Notes: generated by a model from the sequence alone, not told the origin. A stretch of 64,000 nucleotides of DNA from Nocardia salmonicida NBRC 13393 (GCF_001613085.1 NZ_BDBR01000010.1:1-64000); one strand, 5' to 3'; positions 54,217-63,879 are shown, numbered from the stretch's first letter. Numbers and translations are program-made.

Positions 54217-54291
54217 CAGTTTCGCGGTGCAATTGTCAGATGACAGTCCCCGGTGCTGCGCGCGGTCGGCCCGGACGGAAGAATCGACGCC

Positions 54292-55098
54292 ATGAGTTCG
54301 CTTCCCCGGCCCGCACTCGCCGTTATCGGCGGCAGCGGTTTCTATGACTTCTTCGACAACGACGCGACGCACGTCGAGGTCGACACACCGTACGGCGCGC
54401 CGAGTGCGCCGGTCGCGATCGGGGAGGTCGAAGGCCGTGCCGTCGCCTTCCTGCCGCGCCACGGCAAGCAGCACGAGTTCGCGCCGCACACTCTGCCCTA
54501 TCAGGCGAATATGTGGGCGCTGCGTTCGCTCGGGGTGCGCCGGGTGTTCGCGCCGTGCGCGGTCGGCAGTCTGCGCGCCGATTGGGGTCCCGGCACCGTG
54601 GCGGTGCCGGATCAGTTCGTCGACCGGACCTCGGGTCGTCCGCAGACCTACTTCGACGGCGGCGGTGTGCATGTCTCCTTCGCCGATCCCTACTGCGACG
54701 ACCTGCGCGCCGCCGCGGTGAAGTCGGCGGGTGAGCTTCGGGTCGAGGATCGCGGCACGATGGTCGTCGTGCAGGGCCCGCGCTTCTCCACCCGCGCCGA
54801 GAGCCGCTGGTTCGCCGGGCAGGGGTGGGATCTGGTCAACATGACCGGACACCCCGAAGCCGTCCTCGCCCGCGAACTCGAGATGTGCTACGCCGCAGTC
54901 GCTCTCGTCACCGACTTGGACGCCGGTCTCGAGGAGGGCCACGGCGTGCACGCGGTCGACGTGTTCGCCGAGTTCAAGAAGAATCTCGGACCGTTCAAGG
55001 AGTTCCTGCGTCGCGCGGTCACCGCGGTCGACAGCACCGACGCCTGTGAGCGCTGCCGCGTGCACGCCGGGGTTTCGCTGCCCTTCGAGCTGCCCTGA
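54292..55098 (+). CDS. 5'-methylthioadenosine/purine nucleoside phosphorylase
   Basis: The 268-residue protein is an MTAP/PNP family 2 enzyme: phosphate loop VIGGSGFYDF, DTPYGAPSAPV, FLPRHGKQHEFAPHTLPYQA, the base-binding VVVQGPRFSTRAES, and NMTGHPEAVLARELEMCYAA followed by TDLDAG. These enzymes split 5'-methylthioadenosine, methylthioinosine or purine nucleosides with phosphate for methionine and purine salvage. NMTGHPE suggests the broader or 6-oxopurine type rather than strict MTAP, so the substrate is open. I used the ATG at 54292, where the family begins. It is divergent from csoR across the operator and ends directly against the DUF5593-like gene. Confidence 0.85.
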   Translation: MSSLPRPALAVIGGSGFYDFFDNDATHVEVDTPYGAPSAPVAIGEVEGRAVAFLPRHGKQHEFAPHTLPYQANMWALRSLGVRRVFAPCAVGSLRADWGPGTVAVPDQFVDRTSGRPQTYFDGGGVHVSFADPYCDDLRAAAVKSAGELRVEDRGTMVVVQGPRFSTRAESRWFAGQGWDLVNMTGHPEAVLARELEMCYAAVALVTDLDAGLEEGHGVHAVDVFAEFKKNLGPFKEFLRRAVTAVDSTDACERCRVHAGVSLPFELP

Positions 55099-56079
55099 TC
55101 ATCCCGGCGGCGCGGTGACCTGCAACTGAGCGAGGATGAAGGCAGGCGCCGCGCCGCCGCTCGGCAGCGGTGACACCTCGACGTCGACGGTGAACCAGCC
55201 ACCCGCCTCGGCGGCCAGCCGCAATCCGCTCAGTCCGGCGCGCGTGGCACCGCCGAGCACCTCGGCGCGCAGCGCGGCGATTCTCGGGCGGTCGTCGGGA
55301 TGCGGGACGGTCCGCTCGTCGACCCCGCGCCATATCAGCCCCGGCACCGGCTCGGTGACCCACCGCACCGCCCGAACCTGCGCGGTGTCGAGGATGACCA
55401 GGTACAGGCCGGGCCGGGATTCACGCAGCAACTCGAGCGTCGAGGCCTCGAACGACTTGCGTTGCGGGGCAATGCTGTCGGTGACATCGACGGTGACCCC
55501 ACGCCACGCGAACCGCCGCTGCTCGTCGCCGCCGTTGCGTGCGGCTACCAACAGCGAACGCGGCCCGATCTTCGAATGCACGGTGGCGACTCCCGACCAT
55601 CGGCTACGAGGTTCCGAACGGTGCAGCGCGGCAACGAATTCCAGGGCGCGATCGAATCGCTCGATCCGCTCGAACGGTTCGGCGCCGCTGTATTCGACCG
55701 GCGTCGAACCGAAGTGGGGTCCGAGACCGGGATGGGTGCGCACGACGCGCGCTTGTGCGTCGACCTGGAACGGAGCGACACGCAGTTCCTCCGCCGGGAC
55801 GTCGGGCCCGACCCACACCTTCACCGCGTGCGTTTCCGCATCGGGCGACCACACCGGCACAGCGCGAAACCGCAACTCCGACCACGGATTGCGCGACTTC
55901 GGCAGTACCTCCTCCACCGGCGCACCCGTCTCGTGCGCGGCCGCGATCAACGGCTGCAGCCGAGCGGGAATCGCCCGGTGATACGACGCCCAGTCGCGCG
56001 GCGTGGTTCCCGCGGTCAGCATCGACCAGGTCTGTGGTGTCCCCAGCGTCTCCACCAACTGCCAACGTCCGATAATCAC
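55099..56079 (-). CDS. Probable DUF5593/PAS-like sensor-type protein
   Basis: From the GTG at 56079 the protein has 326 residues, beginning IIGRWQLVETLGTPQTWSML. This start has AGGGGG six bases upstream; the ATG seven codons earlier has no ribosome site. The protein has two halves: an N-terminal domain with RSRNPWSELRFRAVPVWSPD then AETHAVKVWVG, and a second with FAWRGVTVDVTDS and LYLVILDTAQVRAVRWVTEP, like two PAS/GAF-like folds. It resembles proteins annotated DUF5593 in Nocardia and mycobacteria, of unknown function. Its stop abuts the phosphorylase stop tail to tail with no gap. It diverges from the FMN reductase gene. Confidence 0.6.
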   Translation of the reverse strand: MIIGRWQLVETLGTPQTWSMLTAGTTPRDWASYHRAIPARLQPLIAAAHETGAPVEEVLPKSRNPWSELRFRAVPVWSPDAETHAVKVWVGPDVPAEELRVAPFQVDAQARVVRTHPGLGPHFGSTPVEYSGAEPFERIERFDRALEFVAALHRSEPRSRWSGVATVHSKIGPRSLLVAARNGGDEQRRFAWRGVTVDVTDSIAPQRKSFEASTLELLRESRPGLYLVILDTAQVRAVRWVTEPVPGLIWRGVDERTVPHPDDRPRIAALRAEVLGGATRAGLSGLRLAAEAGGWFTVDVEVSPLPSGGAAPAFILAQLQVTAPPG

Positions 56080-56182
56080 GTGCGACCCCCTGCGCCCCAT
56101 GAACGAAACCGACAGCTCTATCGTGCACGAGTCGACCAGCGGCTTCGGGACCGGGGCATTGCGTGTCGATAAGCTCGGCGCC

Positions 56183-56743
56183 ATGAACGCACCGCTGCGG
56201 TTGGAGATCATCGTCGCCAGTACCCGCCCCGAGCGATTCGCTCCCGTGGTGGCCGGCTGGCTGGTCACCGCGCTGGGCGAGCGGCCGGAATTCGAGGTGG
56301 GGGTGCTCGATCTGCGTGATCTTGCACTACCCGTCGACCTCACCGAAACGCCGGAGGTCGAGGCGTTTCGGGCCAGGTTGGCCGCGGCGGACGCGTTCGT
56401 CGCCGTCACCTCCGAGTACAACCACGGCTATCCGGCCTCGCTGAAAACCGCGCTCGACAGCGCCAAGCACGAGTGGCGGGCCAAGCCGATCGGGTTCGTG
56501 TCCTACGGCGGCCTGTCGGGCGGGTTGCGCGCGGTCGAGCAGTTGCGTCAGGTGGTCGCGGAACTGCACATGGTCTCGGTGCGCGAATCGGTGAGCTTCG
56601 CCCAGGCCAAGCGCCGCTTCGACGAGACCGGCATGACCGACGACGATGCCGCGATCGACGCGTGCGACCGCATGCTGAACCAATTGAACTGGTGGGGAAC
56701 CACGTTGCGGGCAGCCCGCACTGTCGAACCCTATCCGGGCTGA
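56183..56743 (+). CDS. NADPH-dependent FMN reductase
   Basis: The 186-residue protein is a flavodoxin-fold reductase: EIIVASTRPERFAPVVAGWL near the start (phosphate-binding loop) and the signature TSEYNHGYPASLKTALDSAK, followed by KPIGFVSYGGLSGGLRAVEQ. Members reduce FMN, quinones or azo dyes with NADPH in the cytosol. I chose the ATG at 56183, directly before the conserved strand. It converges on the second eccE gene with only 4 bases between the stops and shows no link to secretion beyond that. Confidence 0.87.
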   Translation: MNAPLRLEIIVASTRPERFAPVVAGWLVTALGERPEFEVGVLDLRDLALPVDLTETPEVEAFRARLAAADAFVAVTSEYNHGYPASLKTALDSAKHEWRAKPIGFVSYGGLSGGLRAVEQLRQVVAELHMVSVRESVSFAQAKRRFDETGMTDDDAAIDACDRMLNQLNWWGTTLRAARTVEPYPG

Positions 56744-56747
56744 CCGG

Positions 56748-58391
56748 TCAGGCGCTGGCCATCGCGCGCTGACCGCGTGGCTGGCCGATGTAGGTCGACT
56801 CGCGGGGGATCGACACCAGCGTGAGGTTCACCCTGGTCGTTCCCGTGCGAAGAACCACGCGGTTGCCGATCGCGCCCGGCTGGAAGATCTCCAGGTCGGG
56901 GCGCGACGCGGGCCAGCCGTTCGGATCGCCGGTGAGGTAGATCGTGGTGACACCGGCGTGCGGGGCGGGCGCGAGCACACCGTCGACGACCGTCGCGGTG
57001 AAACCCGCGTCGGACTGGTGTGTTTCGACGGCGATGGTCAGCCGCTCCGGATTACCGACGGTGGTCACCAGTTGCTCCCAGGCCTGCGCCCGATCGGTGC
57101 GCACCAGCACCCGCTCGCCGACGGCCAGCGCGCGGAACACCAACTGCTGGGCCAGATACAACTCGCCCGCCACATACACGGTGGAGATGCCGACGCCGAC
57201 GATCCTGGTGGCGACGCCGTTGCCCTCGTCATCGGAACCGAGCAGCTGCCCGCAGCCCGACGACGGAAGATGCAGCGCGCCGATGATGTCGATCGGGTAC
57301 TCGATGGTCGGGATCGTGTCGTCCACACCGGGAACCGCGATCGGCAGGTGGGCCAGCAGCGCGTCGCGATGACGGCCGCTCATCGACACCATGCCCTTGG
57401 ACTTGGTCTTCTCCGGAAGTTCGCGCGCGGTCAATCGCCATGCGGCGCCGACACTGACGGATTCGGCATTGCTACCGGGACGCAGCCGTACGGCGACGGT
57501 GGTGCCCCGCGACGGCGCGACCCACAGCTGGGCGAGCAGATCCGAACCCAACTGCTTGGGATCCACCGCACTGCCGATGTTCACCGCGTTGCCGATCTCG
57601 GCGTACTTCCACCGCTGACTCAGCGTGCGCGGGTCGAGACCCGCGGTGATCTGCTGCACGGCCTTGCGGATCTCCGGCGCGGTGAGGATGCGCGCGTTGC
57701 AATCGGCGTCTTCGAGCGTGCGCATGATCCGCTGGGTGGCGATGGTGACCGAGCGGGAAGCGCCATCGGTGCCACCACCGCGACGAGCCGTCGCATCGGG
57801 GCAGGCCACCGCGTCGAAACTGATCGCGAGCCACACCGTGCGGTGTGCGGTCGCGGGCAGCGGGCCGAGCAGCGATTCGTAGATCGCGCCCGCGGGTGTA
57901 CCGGACCGGCTGCGGTGGCCGTGGCTGATGATGTCGATCCCGCTGAGCAGGATGTCGTGCTGGTTGAGGCACGCGGCCAATTCGGGCAGCGGCAACAGGT
58001 GTGAGGCGTGCACGGCAGTGCGGGCGATCCTGGTGAGCCCGCCGCGCGGCGGCAGCACCTCGACGACGGTGACCACGCGACTGCCGTCCCAGTACAGCCC
58101 GAGCGAGCGGCCGTCGGTGTCACGGAAGTCGACGGTGTCGCCGAGCGTGTACTCGCGCTTGCCGGAATACCGGCGGATGGTCGAGATCCAGTCGAGGACG
58201 GTGCGTTTGCCGATCGGGATCAGCGGCACCAGTGCCACCACGATGGCGATGCCGAGTGCCGCCAACGGATCGAGCCCGCAGATCAGCGCGACAACCCCCG
58301 CGGTCAGGCCGAGGACCTGCGCAATGAGTAGGTGCGGCAGCGAAATCCGACCGAACAGCGGGCGCGGTCCCGCCCCGGTGAACTCAGCCAT
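56748..58391 (-). CDS. eccE: EccE of the second (ESX-4-type) locus
   Basis: The 547-residue protein shares its plan with the EccE at 26166: two adjacent membrane helices (about residues 20-60), LGPLPATAHRTVWLAISFDA, SSGCGQLLGSDDEGNG and a C-terminal TRVNLTLVSIPRESTYIG (compare VSMVTTPDEMHYIG in the other). ATG start with GGAGG six bases upstream. It is divergent from eccB with 113 bp between, the same arrangement as in the first locus. M. tuberculosis ESX-4 has no eccE, while some other mycobacterial ESX-4 loci do, so its presence matters for whether this system can assemble a full complex. Confidence 0.82.
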   Translation of the reverse strand: MAEFTGAGPRPLFGRISLPHLLIAQVLGLTAGVVALICGLDPLAALGIAIVVALVPLIPIGKRTVLDWISTIRRYSGKREYTLGDTVDFRDTDGRSLGLYWDGSRVVTVVEVLPPRGGLTRIARTAVHASHLLPLPELAACLNQHDILLSGIDIISHGHRSRSGTPAGAIYESLLGPLPATAHRTVWLAISFDAVACPDATARRGGGTDGASRSVTIATQRIMRTLEDADCNARILTAPEIRKAVQQITAGLDPRTLSQRWKYAEIGNAVNIGSAVDPKQLGSDLLAQLWVAPSRGTTVAVRLRPGSNAESVSVGAAWRLTARELPEKTKSKGMVSMSGRHRDALLAHLPIAVPGVDDTIPTIEYPIDIIGALHLPSSGCGQLLGSDDEGNGVATRIVGVGISTVYVAGELYLAQQLVFRALAVGERVLVRTDRAQAWEQLVTTVGNPERLTIAVETHQSDAGFTATVVDGVLAPAPHAGVTTIYLTGDPNGWPASRPDLEIFQPGAIGNRVVLRTGTTRVNLTLVSIPRESTYIGQPRGQRAMASA

Positions 58392-58504
58392 TCGTTCCTC
58401 CCCCAGGTACCCGATTGTCGATCGACCGATGGCCGAATGCGAACAACTGCTGCCGGGAACTGTACTGTGTTGCCCGGACGAGAGCACTGTTCGGGGGAGG
58501 AACC

Positions 58505-59983
58505 ATGCCTTCAAAACCCACAACGCGCTGGCAGGTCAGCGGATACCGCTTCCTGGTGCGGAGGATGGAGCACGCCCTGGTGCGCCGGGATGTGCGAATG
58601 CTGCACGACCCGATGCGCGCGCAGACCCGTGCCTACGTGGTCGGACTGGTGCTCGGCATCGTGGTTCTCGCAGGTTGTGGTGTGCTCGCACTGCTGCGCC
58701 CGCAGGACAAGATCGGCGACAGCAAGATCCTGATCGCCAAGGAATCCGGCGGCGTCTACGTGGTGGTCGACAATGTCGTGCATCCCGCGCTGAATCTGGC
58801 CTCGGCTCGGTTGGCGGCCGGTGAGGCGTCCAAAGCGGCGATCGTCAAGGAATCCGAGCTCGGCAAGAAGCCGCGCGGTCAGCTGATCGGCATTCCGGGC
58901 GCCCCGTCGTCGATCCTCTACGACAAGGGCGGCAAGGGCCGCACATGGACGGTGTGCGATCAGCTCAAGTCCGACGGCACAGCGGATCTGACCACGTCGG
59001 TGCTGGCCGGTGACCCGAGTCTGGGCGCGAAGGCGTCGAAGGTGGACGAGGGCAAGGCCATGCTCGTGAAGGGCAAGGACGCTACCTACCTGGTCTACGA
59101 CGGCAAGCGGGCCCGCGTGAAGATGGACGATCCGGCTGTCACCCACGCGCTCGGCATCACCGGCGTGACTCCGCGTCCCATCAGCGAGGGCCTGCTCAAC
59201 GCGATTCCCGAAGTGCTGCCGCTGATCACCCCGACGATCGCCAACCCGGGTGGCACACCGGCATACAACGTGAGCGGCCACAAGATCGCTGACGTTGTCC
59301 AGGTCTTCAACGAGCCCAACCAGAACTATGTGGTGCTCCAGGACGGGCTGCAGGAGATCTCGGCGCTGACCGCCCAGATCATCCGCAACTTCTATCCGAC
59401 AATGATGAACGGCACGACCATTCAGTCGACCGACCGGACCTACGCGACCATCGTGCGGTCGTTGAAGGTGCAGGACTACCCGCGTGACCGGCCGACGCTG
59501 ATCGCCGCCAAGGACCAGCCCATCAGCTGCATGTCGTGGAAGCCGATCGCGGGCGCCACCGACAACACCGACGCGACCGCTCGCGCCGAACTGACCTTGC
59601 TCACCGGCATCGATCTGCCGATCCCGGACAAGGCGAAGATGGTCGATCTCGCGCAGGCCGACGGCGCGGGCCCCAACGCCGACACGGTCTTCATCCCGCC
59701 CGCTTCGGGCGCCTACGTGCAGGCCACCGGCATCGAACCGAACAGCCGCCGCAAGGACAGCCTGTTCTACATCGCCGACACCGGCGTCCGTTTCGGCATC
59801 AAGAACGCCGACGCGGTCAAGGCGCTCGGCCTCGAGCAGGTCACCGCTGAACCGGCGCCGTGGCCGATCGTCGGACTGCTCGCGGGTGGGCCGACCATGG
59901 GCCGGGAAGAGGCGATGGTCGCGCACGACGGTGTCGCGCCGGATCCCTCGCCCGCCAAAAAGCCTGTCGCCGCGGCGAATTAG
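58505..59983 (+). CDS. eccB: EccB of the second (ESX-4-type) locus
   Basis: The 492-residue protein has the EccB signature QVSGYRFLVRRMEHALVRRD and RMLHDP, one membrane helix (about residues 43-64) and a large extracytoplasmic domain with paired cysteines (TWTVCDQ and QPISCMSW). It parallels the EccB at 28024 through its whole length. ATG start at 58505 with GGGGGAGG upstream. Its TAG stop overlaps the TAA stop of the converging potassium-channel gene by 4 bases. Strand and order relative to mycP, eccD and eccC match ESX-4 of M. tuberculosis. Confidence 0.9.
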   Translation: MPSKPTTRWQVSGYRFLVRRMEHALVRRDVRMLHDPMRAQTRAYVVGLVLGIVVLAGCGVLALLRPQDKIGDSKILIAKESGGVYVVVDNVVHPALNLASARLAAGEASKAAIVKESELGKKPRGQLIGIPGAPSSILYDKGGKGRTWTVCDQLKSDGTADLTTSVLAGDPSLGAKASKVDEGKAMLVKGKDATYLVYDGKRARVKMDDPAVTHALGITGVTPRPISEGLLNAIPEVLPLITPTIANPGGTPAYNVSGHKIADVVQVFNEPNQNYVVLQDGLQEISALTAQIIRNFYPTMMNGTTIQSTDRTYATIVRSLKVQDYPRDRPTLIAAKDQPISCMSWKPIAGATDNTDATARAELTLLTGIDLPIPDKAKMVDLAQADGAGPNADTVFIPPASGAYVQATGIEPNSRRKDSLFYIADTGVRFGIKNADAVKALGLEQVTAEPAPWPIVGLLAGGPTMGREEAMVAHDGVAPDPSPAKKPVAAAN

Positions 59984-60747
59984 TCGGGCGGGGTCGTCGG
60001 CCTTCCGGAATCGGAACGGAGTTCGGCGACCTCGATCCGTAAGGCTTTGACCTCGACGACCAGTTCGCTGAGCAAGCTCTCCGCGCGGTCGGCGGCGTCG
60101 TCGACGGTCTTGAGTTGTTCGACGACCCAGCTGGTCATGGTGCCGATGGCGAAGGAGATCAGGCCGATCCCCAACGTCATCAGGACCAGCGAGACCAGTC
60201 GGCCCTCGGTGGTCACCGGGTAGACGTCGCCGTAGCCCACCGTCGTCACCGAGACCGCCGACCACCACAGGGCGTCGCCGAAGGTCTCGATCTTGGAGTC
60301 GGGTGCGCCGTATTCGGCGTCGAAGAAAGCCAGGCTCGACAGCAGCAGGATCAGCACGGAACTGGTGGCCACGAAGGTCACCAGGCGCGTGCGCGGGTGC
60401 GTCGCACGGTTGAGGGCGTCGAGCAGCAGCAGCGAAGCCCGCAGCAGGCGCAGCGGACGAAACGGCGGCACGAGCACGACAAGCAGGTCGAGTGGATGCT
60501 TGCGCACGAAGCGCAGCCGGTCGCCCGACAACCACAGCCTGACCACGAAATCGATCAAGAACACCACCCAGATCGCGATATCCGCCAGGACGAGGCTGGT
60601 GTCGAGCCGCGGTGACACCTCGGTGTCGAGCACCCGCCACGCGTACATGATGACGAACACCACCGCGAGCGCCATCAACGGCAGATTGGTCGCGCGTTCC
60701 CACTGCTGTCGGCGGGTGAGTGGACGTTCGGTCGTTGACGGATTCAT
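59980..60747 (-). CDS. Voltage-gated-type potassium channel
   Basis: The 255-residue protein has six hydrophobic segments, an S4-like helix with R97, R100 and R103 spaced every third residue, and a pore with the selectivity filter TTVGYGDVYP (168-177). A C-terminal coiled coil (VVEQLKTVDDAADRAESLLS) probably tetramerises the channel. The full pore motif predicts a potassium-selective inner-membrane channel. The gene sits between eccB and mycP of an otherwise conserved ESX-4 cluster, on the same strand as mycP, with 62 bp between its start and the mycP stop and overlapping the eccB end. A role in secretion is not implied by sequence. Confidence 0.88.
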   Translation of the reverse strand: MNPSTTERPLTRRQQWERATNLPLMALAVVFVIMYAWRVLDTEVSPRLDTSLVLADIAIWVVFLIDFVVRLWLSGDRLRFVRKHPLDLLVVLVPPFRPLRLLRASLLLLDALNRATHPRTRLVTFVATSSVLILLLSSLAFFDAEYGAPDSKIETFGDALWWSAVSVTTVGYGDVYPVTTEGRLVSLVLMTLGIGLISFAIGTMTSWVVEQLKTVDDAADRAESLLSELVVEVKALRIEVAELRSDSGRPTTPPD

Positions 60748-60809
60748 GCGGCTACCTGGGTCGACGGGCTCTGGCCCGCCGACCGTACCCTGCTCTCTGG
60801 TCGAGCAGG

Positions 60810-62228
60810 TCAGAGATCGTCGACCGACATCCCGAACTTACGGCGGATCGGGAACGACGCCAGCACACCGAGGACCAGGATGAGGCCGATGGCGCCGGAA
60901 CCGATCAGGGCCACATTGCGGGCGGTGTTGTCCGCGGGCGGCGGCGGTGCCGGCACCGGCAGCTGCAGACTGCGCGCCGGGCTCGCCTGCTTCGGCGGAA
61001 GTTCTCTCGGCACCTCGTTGGTCAGCGCCGCGACGGGATCGACTGCGCCGTAACCGATGTACGGATTCCAGCCCTCAGCCGGTGCGTGGGCCGTGGCCTG
61101 CAACCGCTCGATGACCTGTTTGGCGGTGAGATCGGGGAACCTGTCGCGCACCAGCGCGGCGACACCGGCGACATACGGCGAGGCGAAACTCGTTCCGCTG
61201 TAAGCCATGTACTTGCCCTGGTTGTCGTACTTGCCGTCGGAGATGCCCGAGGACCTGGCATCGAGAGACGTAATGCCTTCTCCCGGTGCGGCAATGCCGA
61301 CCCACGGACCGGGCACGGTGAACGACGACGGTGCGCCGTTGGCGCCGATCGAGCCGACCGAGAGAACGTACTCGTCGTACCAGGCGGGGTTGACGTAGGT
61401 GCGGATCGTGCTCCACAGATCCTGCGCGGGCTTGAGCGGGTCGGGCCCGGGATTGCCTGACTTGCAAGCGTTGTCGGAGTTACCCGCCGAGCTGACGATC
61501 ACCACGTCCTTCTCCAGCGCCGCGTACCGCACGGCCGCGCCGAGCGCGCCGAAGGCCGCTTCGTTGGCCGGGGAACCGCTGTTGCAGGCCACGAGAGAAA
61601 TATTGATCACGCGGGCGCCGAAGTCGGCTGCCCGCCGGATCGCGCTCGCGAGCGAGGAGACCTTGCCGTATCCCTCGGGGAAGTCGTCGGGTCCCTTGTT
61701 CCGCCCGGCGCCCTCGGACTGGTAGAGCGAGCTGGTCTGCCGAATGCTGAGGATGCGGGCTTCGGGCGCGACACCGGAGAAGCCCTGGTTGTCGATCTTG
61801 GTCGCGCCGATGATTCCGGCGACGACAGTGCCGTGCACGTCGCAGTCCTCGGTGCCGTTGCCACCGGCGGCCACGTAGTCGCCGCCTGCCCACAGATCGG
61901 GCAGGCGGGGGTGTGGCTCCACACCGGTGTCGATCACCGCGACGAGTTGTCCTGCGCCACGCGAGAATTCCCACGCCCGCTCCAGATCGAGAGAGCGCTG
62001 GCTGGGAGGAATCACCGCCAGCGAGGTGCTCGCCTGGGTGCGGAAGCACAGTCCGTTGGTGCCGCTGCCGCGCTCGGTCTTGTCCGGCGGCGCGGCGGGA
62101 TCACCCGCGGGCAACATCCCGGGATCGATGGCGGGCGGCCGATCAGCGAAAGCCGTTCCGCTCACACCGAATCCGGCATTCAGCCCGACGACAAGTGCAA
62201 CGGCCGTCAGTCGAAAGCCGAGCCTCAC
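60810..62228 (-). CDS. mycP: MycP mycosin of the second (ESX-4-type) locus
   Basis: The 472-residue protein has a signal peptide (residues 1-28, ending GTAFA-DR), a subtilisin domain with D100 (AVIDTGVE), H132 (DVHGTVVAG) and S347 (SGTSFASPYVAG), oxyanion N250, and a C-terminal membrane helix (about 438-460) with a short cytosolic end. The catalytic triad is intact. I used the GTG at 62228, which overlaps the eccD stop (GTGA) and starts the signal peptide; the frame is open upstream inside eccD but makes no sense as protein. Mycosins stabilise the ESX membrane complex. Confidence 0.92.
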   Translation of the reverse strand: MRLGFRLTAVALVVGLNAGFGVSGTAFADRPPAIDPGMLPAGDPAAPPDKTERGSGTNGLCFRTQASTSLAVIPPSQRSLDLERAWEFSRGAGQLVAVIDTGVEPHPRLPDLWAGGDYVAAGGNGTEDCDVHGTVVAGIIGATKIDNQGFSGVAPEARILSIRQTSSLYQSEGAGRNKGPDDFPEGYGKVSSLASAIRRAADFGARVINISLVACNSGSPANEAAFGALGAAVRYAALEKDVVIVSSAGNSDNACKSGNPGPDPLKPAQDLWSTIRTYVNPAWYDEYVLSVGSIGANGAPSSFTVPGPWVGIAAPGEGITSLDARSSGISDGKYDNQGKYMAYSGTSFASPYVAGVAALVRDRFPDLTAKQVIERLQATAHAPAEGWNPYIGYGAVDPVAALTNEVPRELPPKQASPARSLQLPVPAPPPPADNTARNVALIGSGAIGLILVLGVLASFPIRRKFGMSVDDL

Positions 62229-63691
62229 AGCCCGCGAACCAGCGAGTAGAGATCGGCGACCCAGAACACCAGCGGCAGCACCGCGGCGACGAACGCGTAC
62301 TCGAGCAGCTCGACGGCCCGGCGCATCGGCGGTGTCGCGGACTGGTTCGGCACGATCAAGCCCATCACCAGCGCCGAGATCAGAATCACCAGCGCGGCGC
62401 CGAAAACGACCAGGGGCTGGCGCATTTCGAGCGCGACGCCGATCAGCATCATCAGCACGATCGCCGAGCCGCCCGCGATCAACACGATGGCCTGTTCGGC
62501 GCCCGCGTAGGTGCGACTGCGGAACATCAGCACCACCGCGCACACCAGCGCCAGCGAGATACCTGGCCAGTAGGGATCTTCGGCGCCGGCGTCGATAGCC
62601 AGCAGCGCGCCGACGACGCTGACCAGGGTGGTCGCGCTGACCAGGCCGGCAAGGTAGTTACGGGCCCGCTCCGACCGTGCGCGCAGAGCGTCGAGAGTCG
62701 GCAGGGCGCGGTGGTCGTCCGGGTCGTCCTCGGTCGGATCGATCGGGGTGCCGGGGGAGGGGACCGGCGGCAACGGCAGCTTGGCCAGCAGCATCGAAAC
62801 ACGCGGCGAGAGTGACAGTCCCGCCAATCCGAGCGCGGCGACGACCGCGCCGATCGCCTTGACCGGCTGATCGGTGAGCAAACCCACCAGGGCGGCGGGC
62901 ACGCCGAACACCGAGACGGCCGCCGTTCCGATGAACAGCGCCAGCCCGATGCCGGTGACCCGCCAGGCGAGCACCGCGATGGAGCCGAGCAGCGCGAATC
63001 CGAGCAGCAGATGTGCCGCGCCGTAATGGTCGGGGACCAGCAGCATGCCGGCGGTGAACGCGGTCGGCAGCGCACAGCCGCCGAGGACGAGCGCGGCCGA
63101 GGTGTCGCGGTACATGCGGCTCAGCACCGTGCCCGCCACCACGCAGAGGATCGCGACGAACAGCGCCAGCGACCCGGAAACCCAGAACGGCAACGCATCC
63201 GGTGCGGCAAGCAGACCGAAGCAGCCCACCAGCATGGTGAGCGCGGCGAGTACCGAACCGGTGATGCGGGCCGTCTTCGGCGTCCAGCTGCGGTAGTGCT
63301 CGGCGTCGGCGACCGCGACGTTGTACATGATGTCGTCGAACAGGGGCGTCGGCGCCGCGTGCGAAGCGCTCTCCAGCATGAGCAATTCGCCGTCGCGCAC
63401 GCCTTGTTCGCCGAGGCTCAGCGAATTGGAGAACGGTGGGTGGCCGATACGCGCGAGCACCCATTCGGCGGGTTCGTAGCGTTCCCCGTCATTGTCGAAA
63501 TCATTCGAGCGGCTGTGCTGCGCGACCATGTCGACCACGCTGGGAATGACGAGAGCGACCGGTACATCGACCGGAATAGCCATGTCTACCTGCGTGTGCT
63601 TGGCCAGGATGGTTACTCGGGCTAGGTCCGGCGCGCGCACTATGCCGCGCGCGGAGTCCTCTTCCACATGATCGAGTCGCGCGTGCGTCAA
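62225..63691 (-). CDS. eccD: EccD of the second (ESX-4-type) locus
   Basis: The 488-residue protein has a ubiquitin-like N-terminal domain (residues 20-110, ARVTILAKHTQVDMAIPVDV) and about eleven membrane segments, with the loop RVSMLLAKLPLPPVPSPG as in the first EccD. I chose the TTG at 63691, next to GGGGGAG although only two bases away; a GTG at 63667 is the alternative and gives 480 residues. The gene overlaps mycP and diverges from eccC, with 188 bp between as a shared promoter region. Confidence 0.88.
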   Translation of the reverse strand: MTHARLDHVEEDSARGIVRAPDLARVTILAKHTQVDMAIPVDVPVALVIPSVVDMVAQHSRSNDFDNDGERYEPAEWVLARIGHPPFSNSLSLGEQGVRDGELLMLESASHAAPTPLFDDIMYNVAVADAEHYRSWTPKTARITGSVLAALTMLVGCFGLLAAPDALPFWVSGSLALFVAILCVVAGTVLSRMYRDTSAALVLGGCALPTAFTAGMLLVPDHYGAAHLLLGFALLGSIAVLAWRVTGIGLALFIGTAAVSVFGVPAALVGLLTDQPVKAIGAVVAALGLAGLSLSPRVSMLLAKLPLPPVPSPGTPIDPTEDDPDDHRALPTLDALRARSERARNYLAGLVSATTLVSVVGALLAIDAGAEDPYWPGISLALVCAVVLMFRSRTYAGAEQAIVLIAGGSAIVLMMLIGVALEMRQPLVVFGAALVILISALVMGLIVPNQSATPPMRRAVELLEYAFVAAVLPLVFWVADLYSLVRGL

Positions 63692-63879
63692 AACTCCCCC
63701 AGTTCCGTCTCTACCTCGTGTTTCCGCTCGACCGCTCTTAACGGTCGACAGTTTGCGGAACCCACCGTTCGGACAGCAGAATGCCTGACGAACCATACGA
63801 CATGTCGGCCGCGACCTCTACACTGAGCCCGTTCGCGACGACAGATGAGCGAGTAGTCAAGCAGGGGGAGTCTTCGACC

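Noticed and set aside
58511..60703. A 730-codon minus-strand frame covering eccB and the channel gene
   Set aside because: It crosses two genes with clear motifs on their own frames and has no recognisable protein features.
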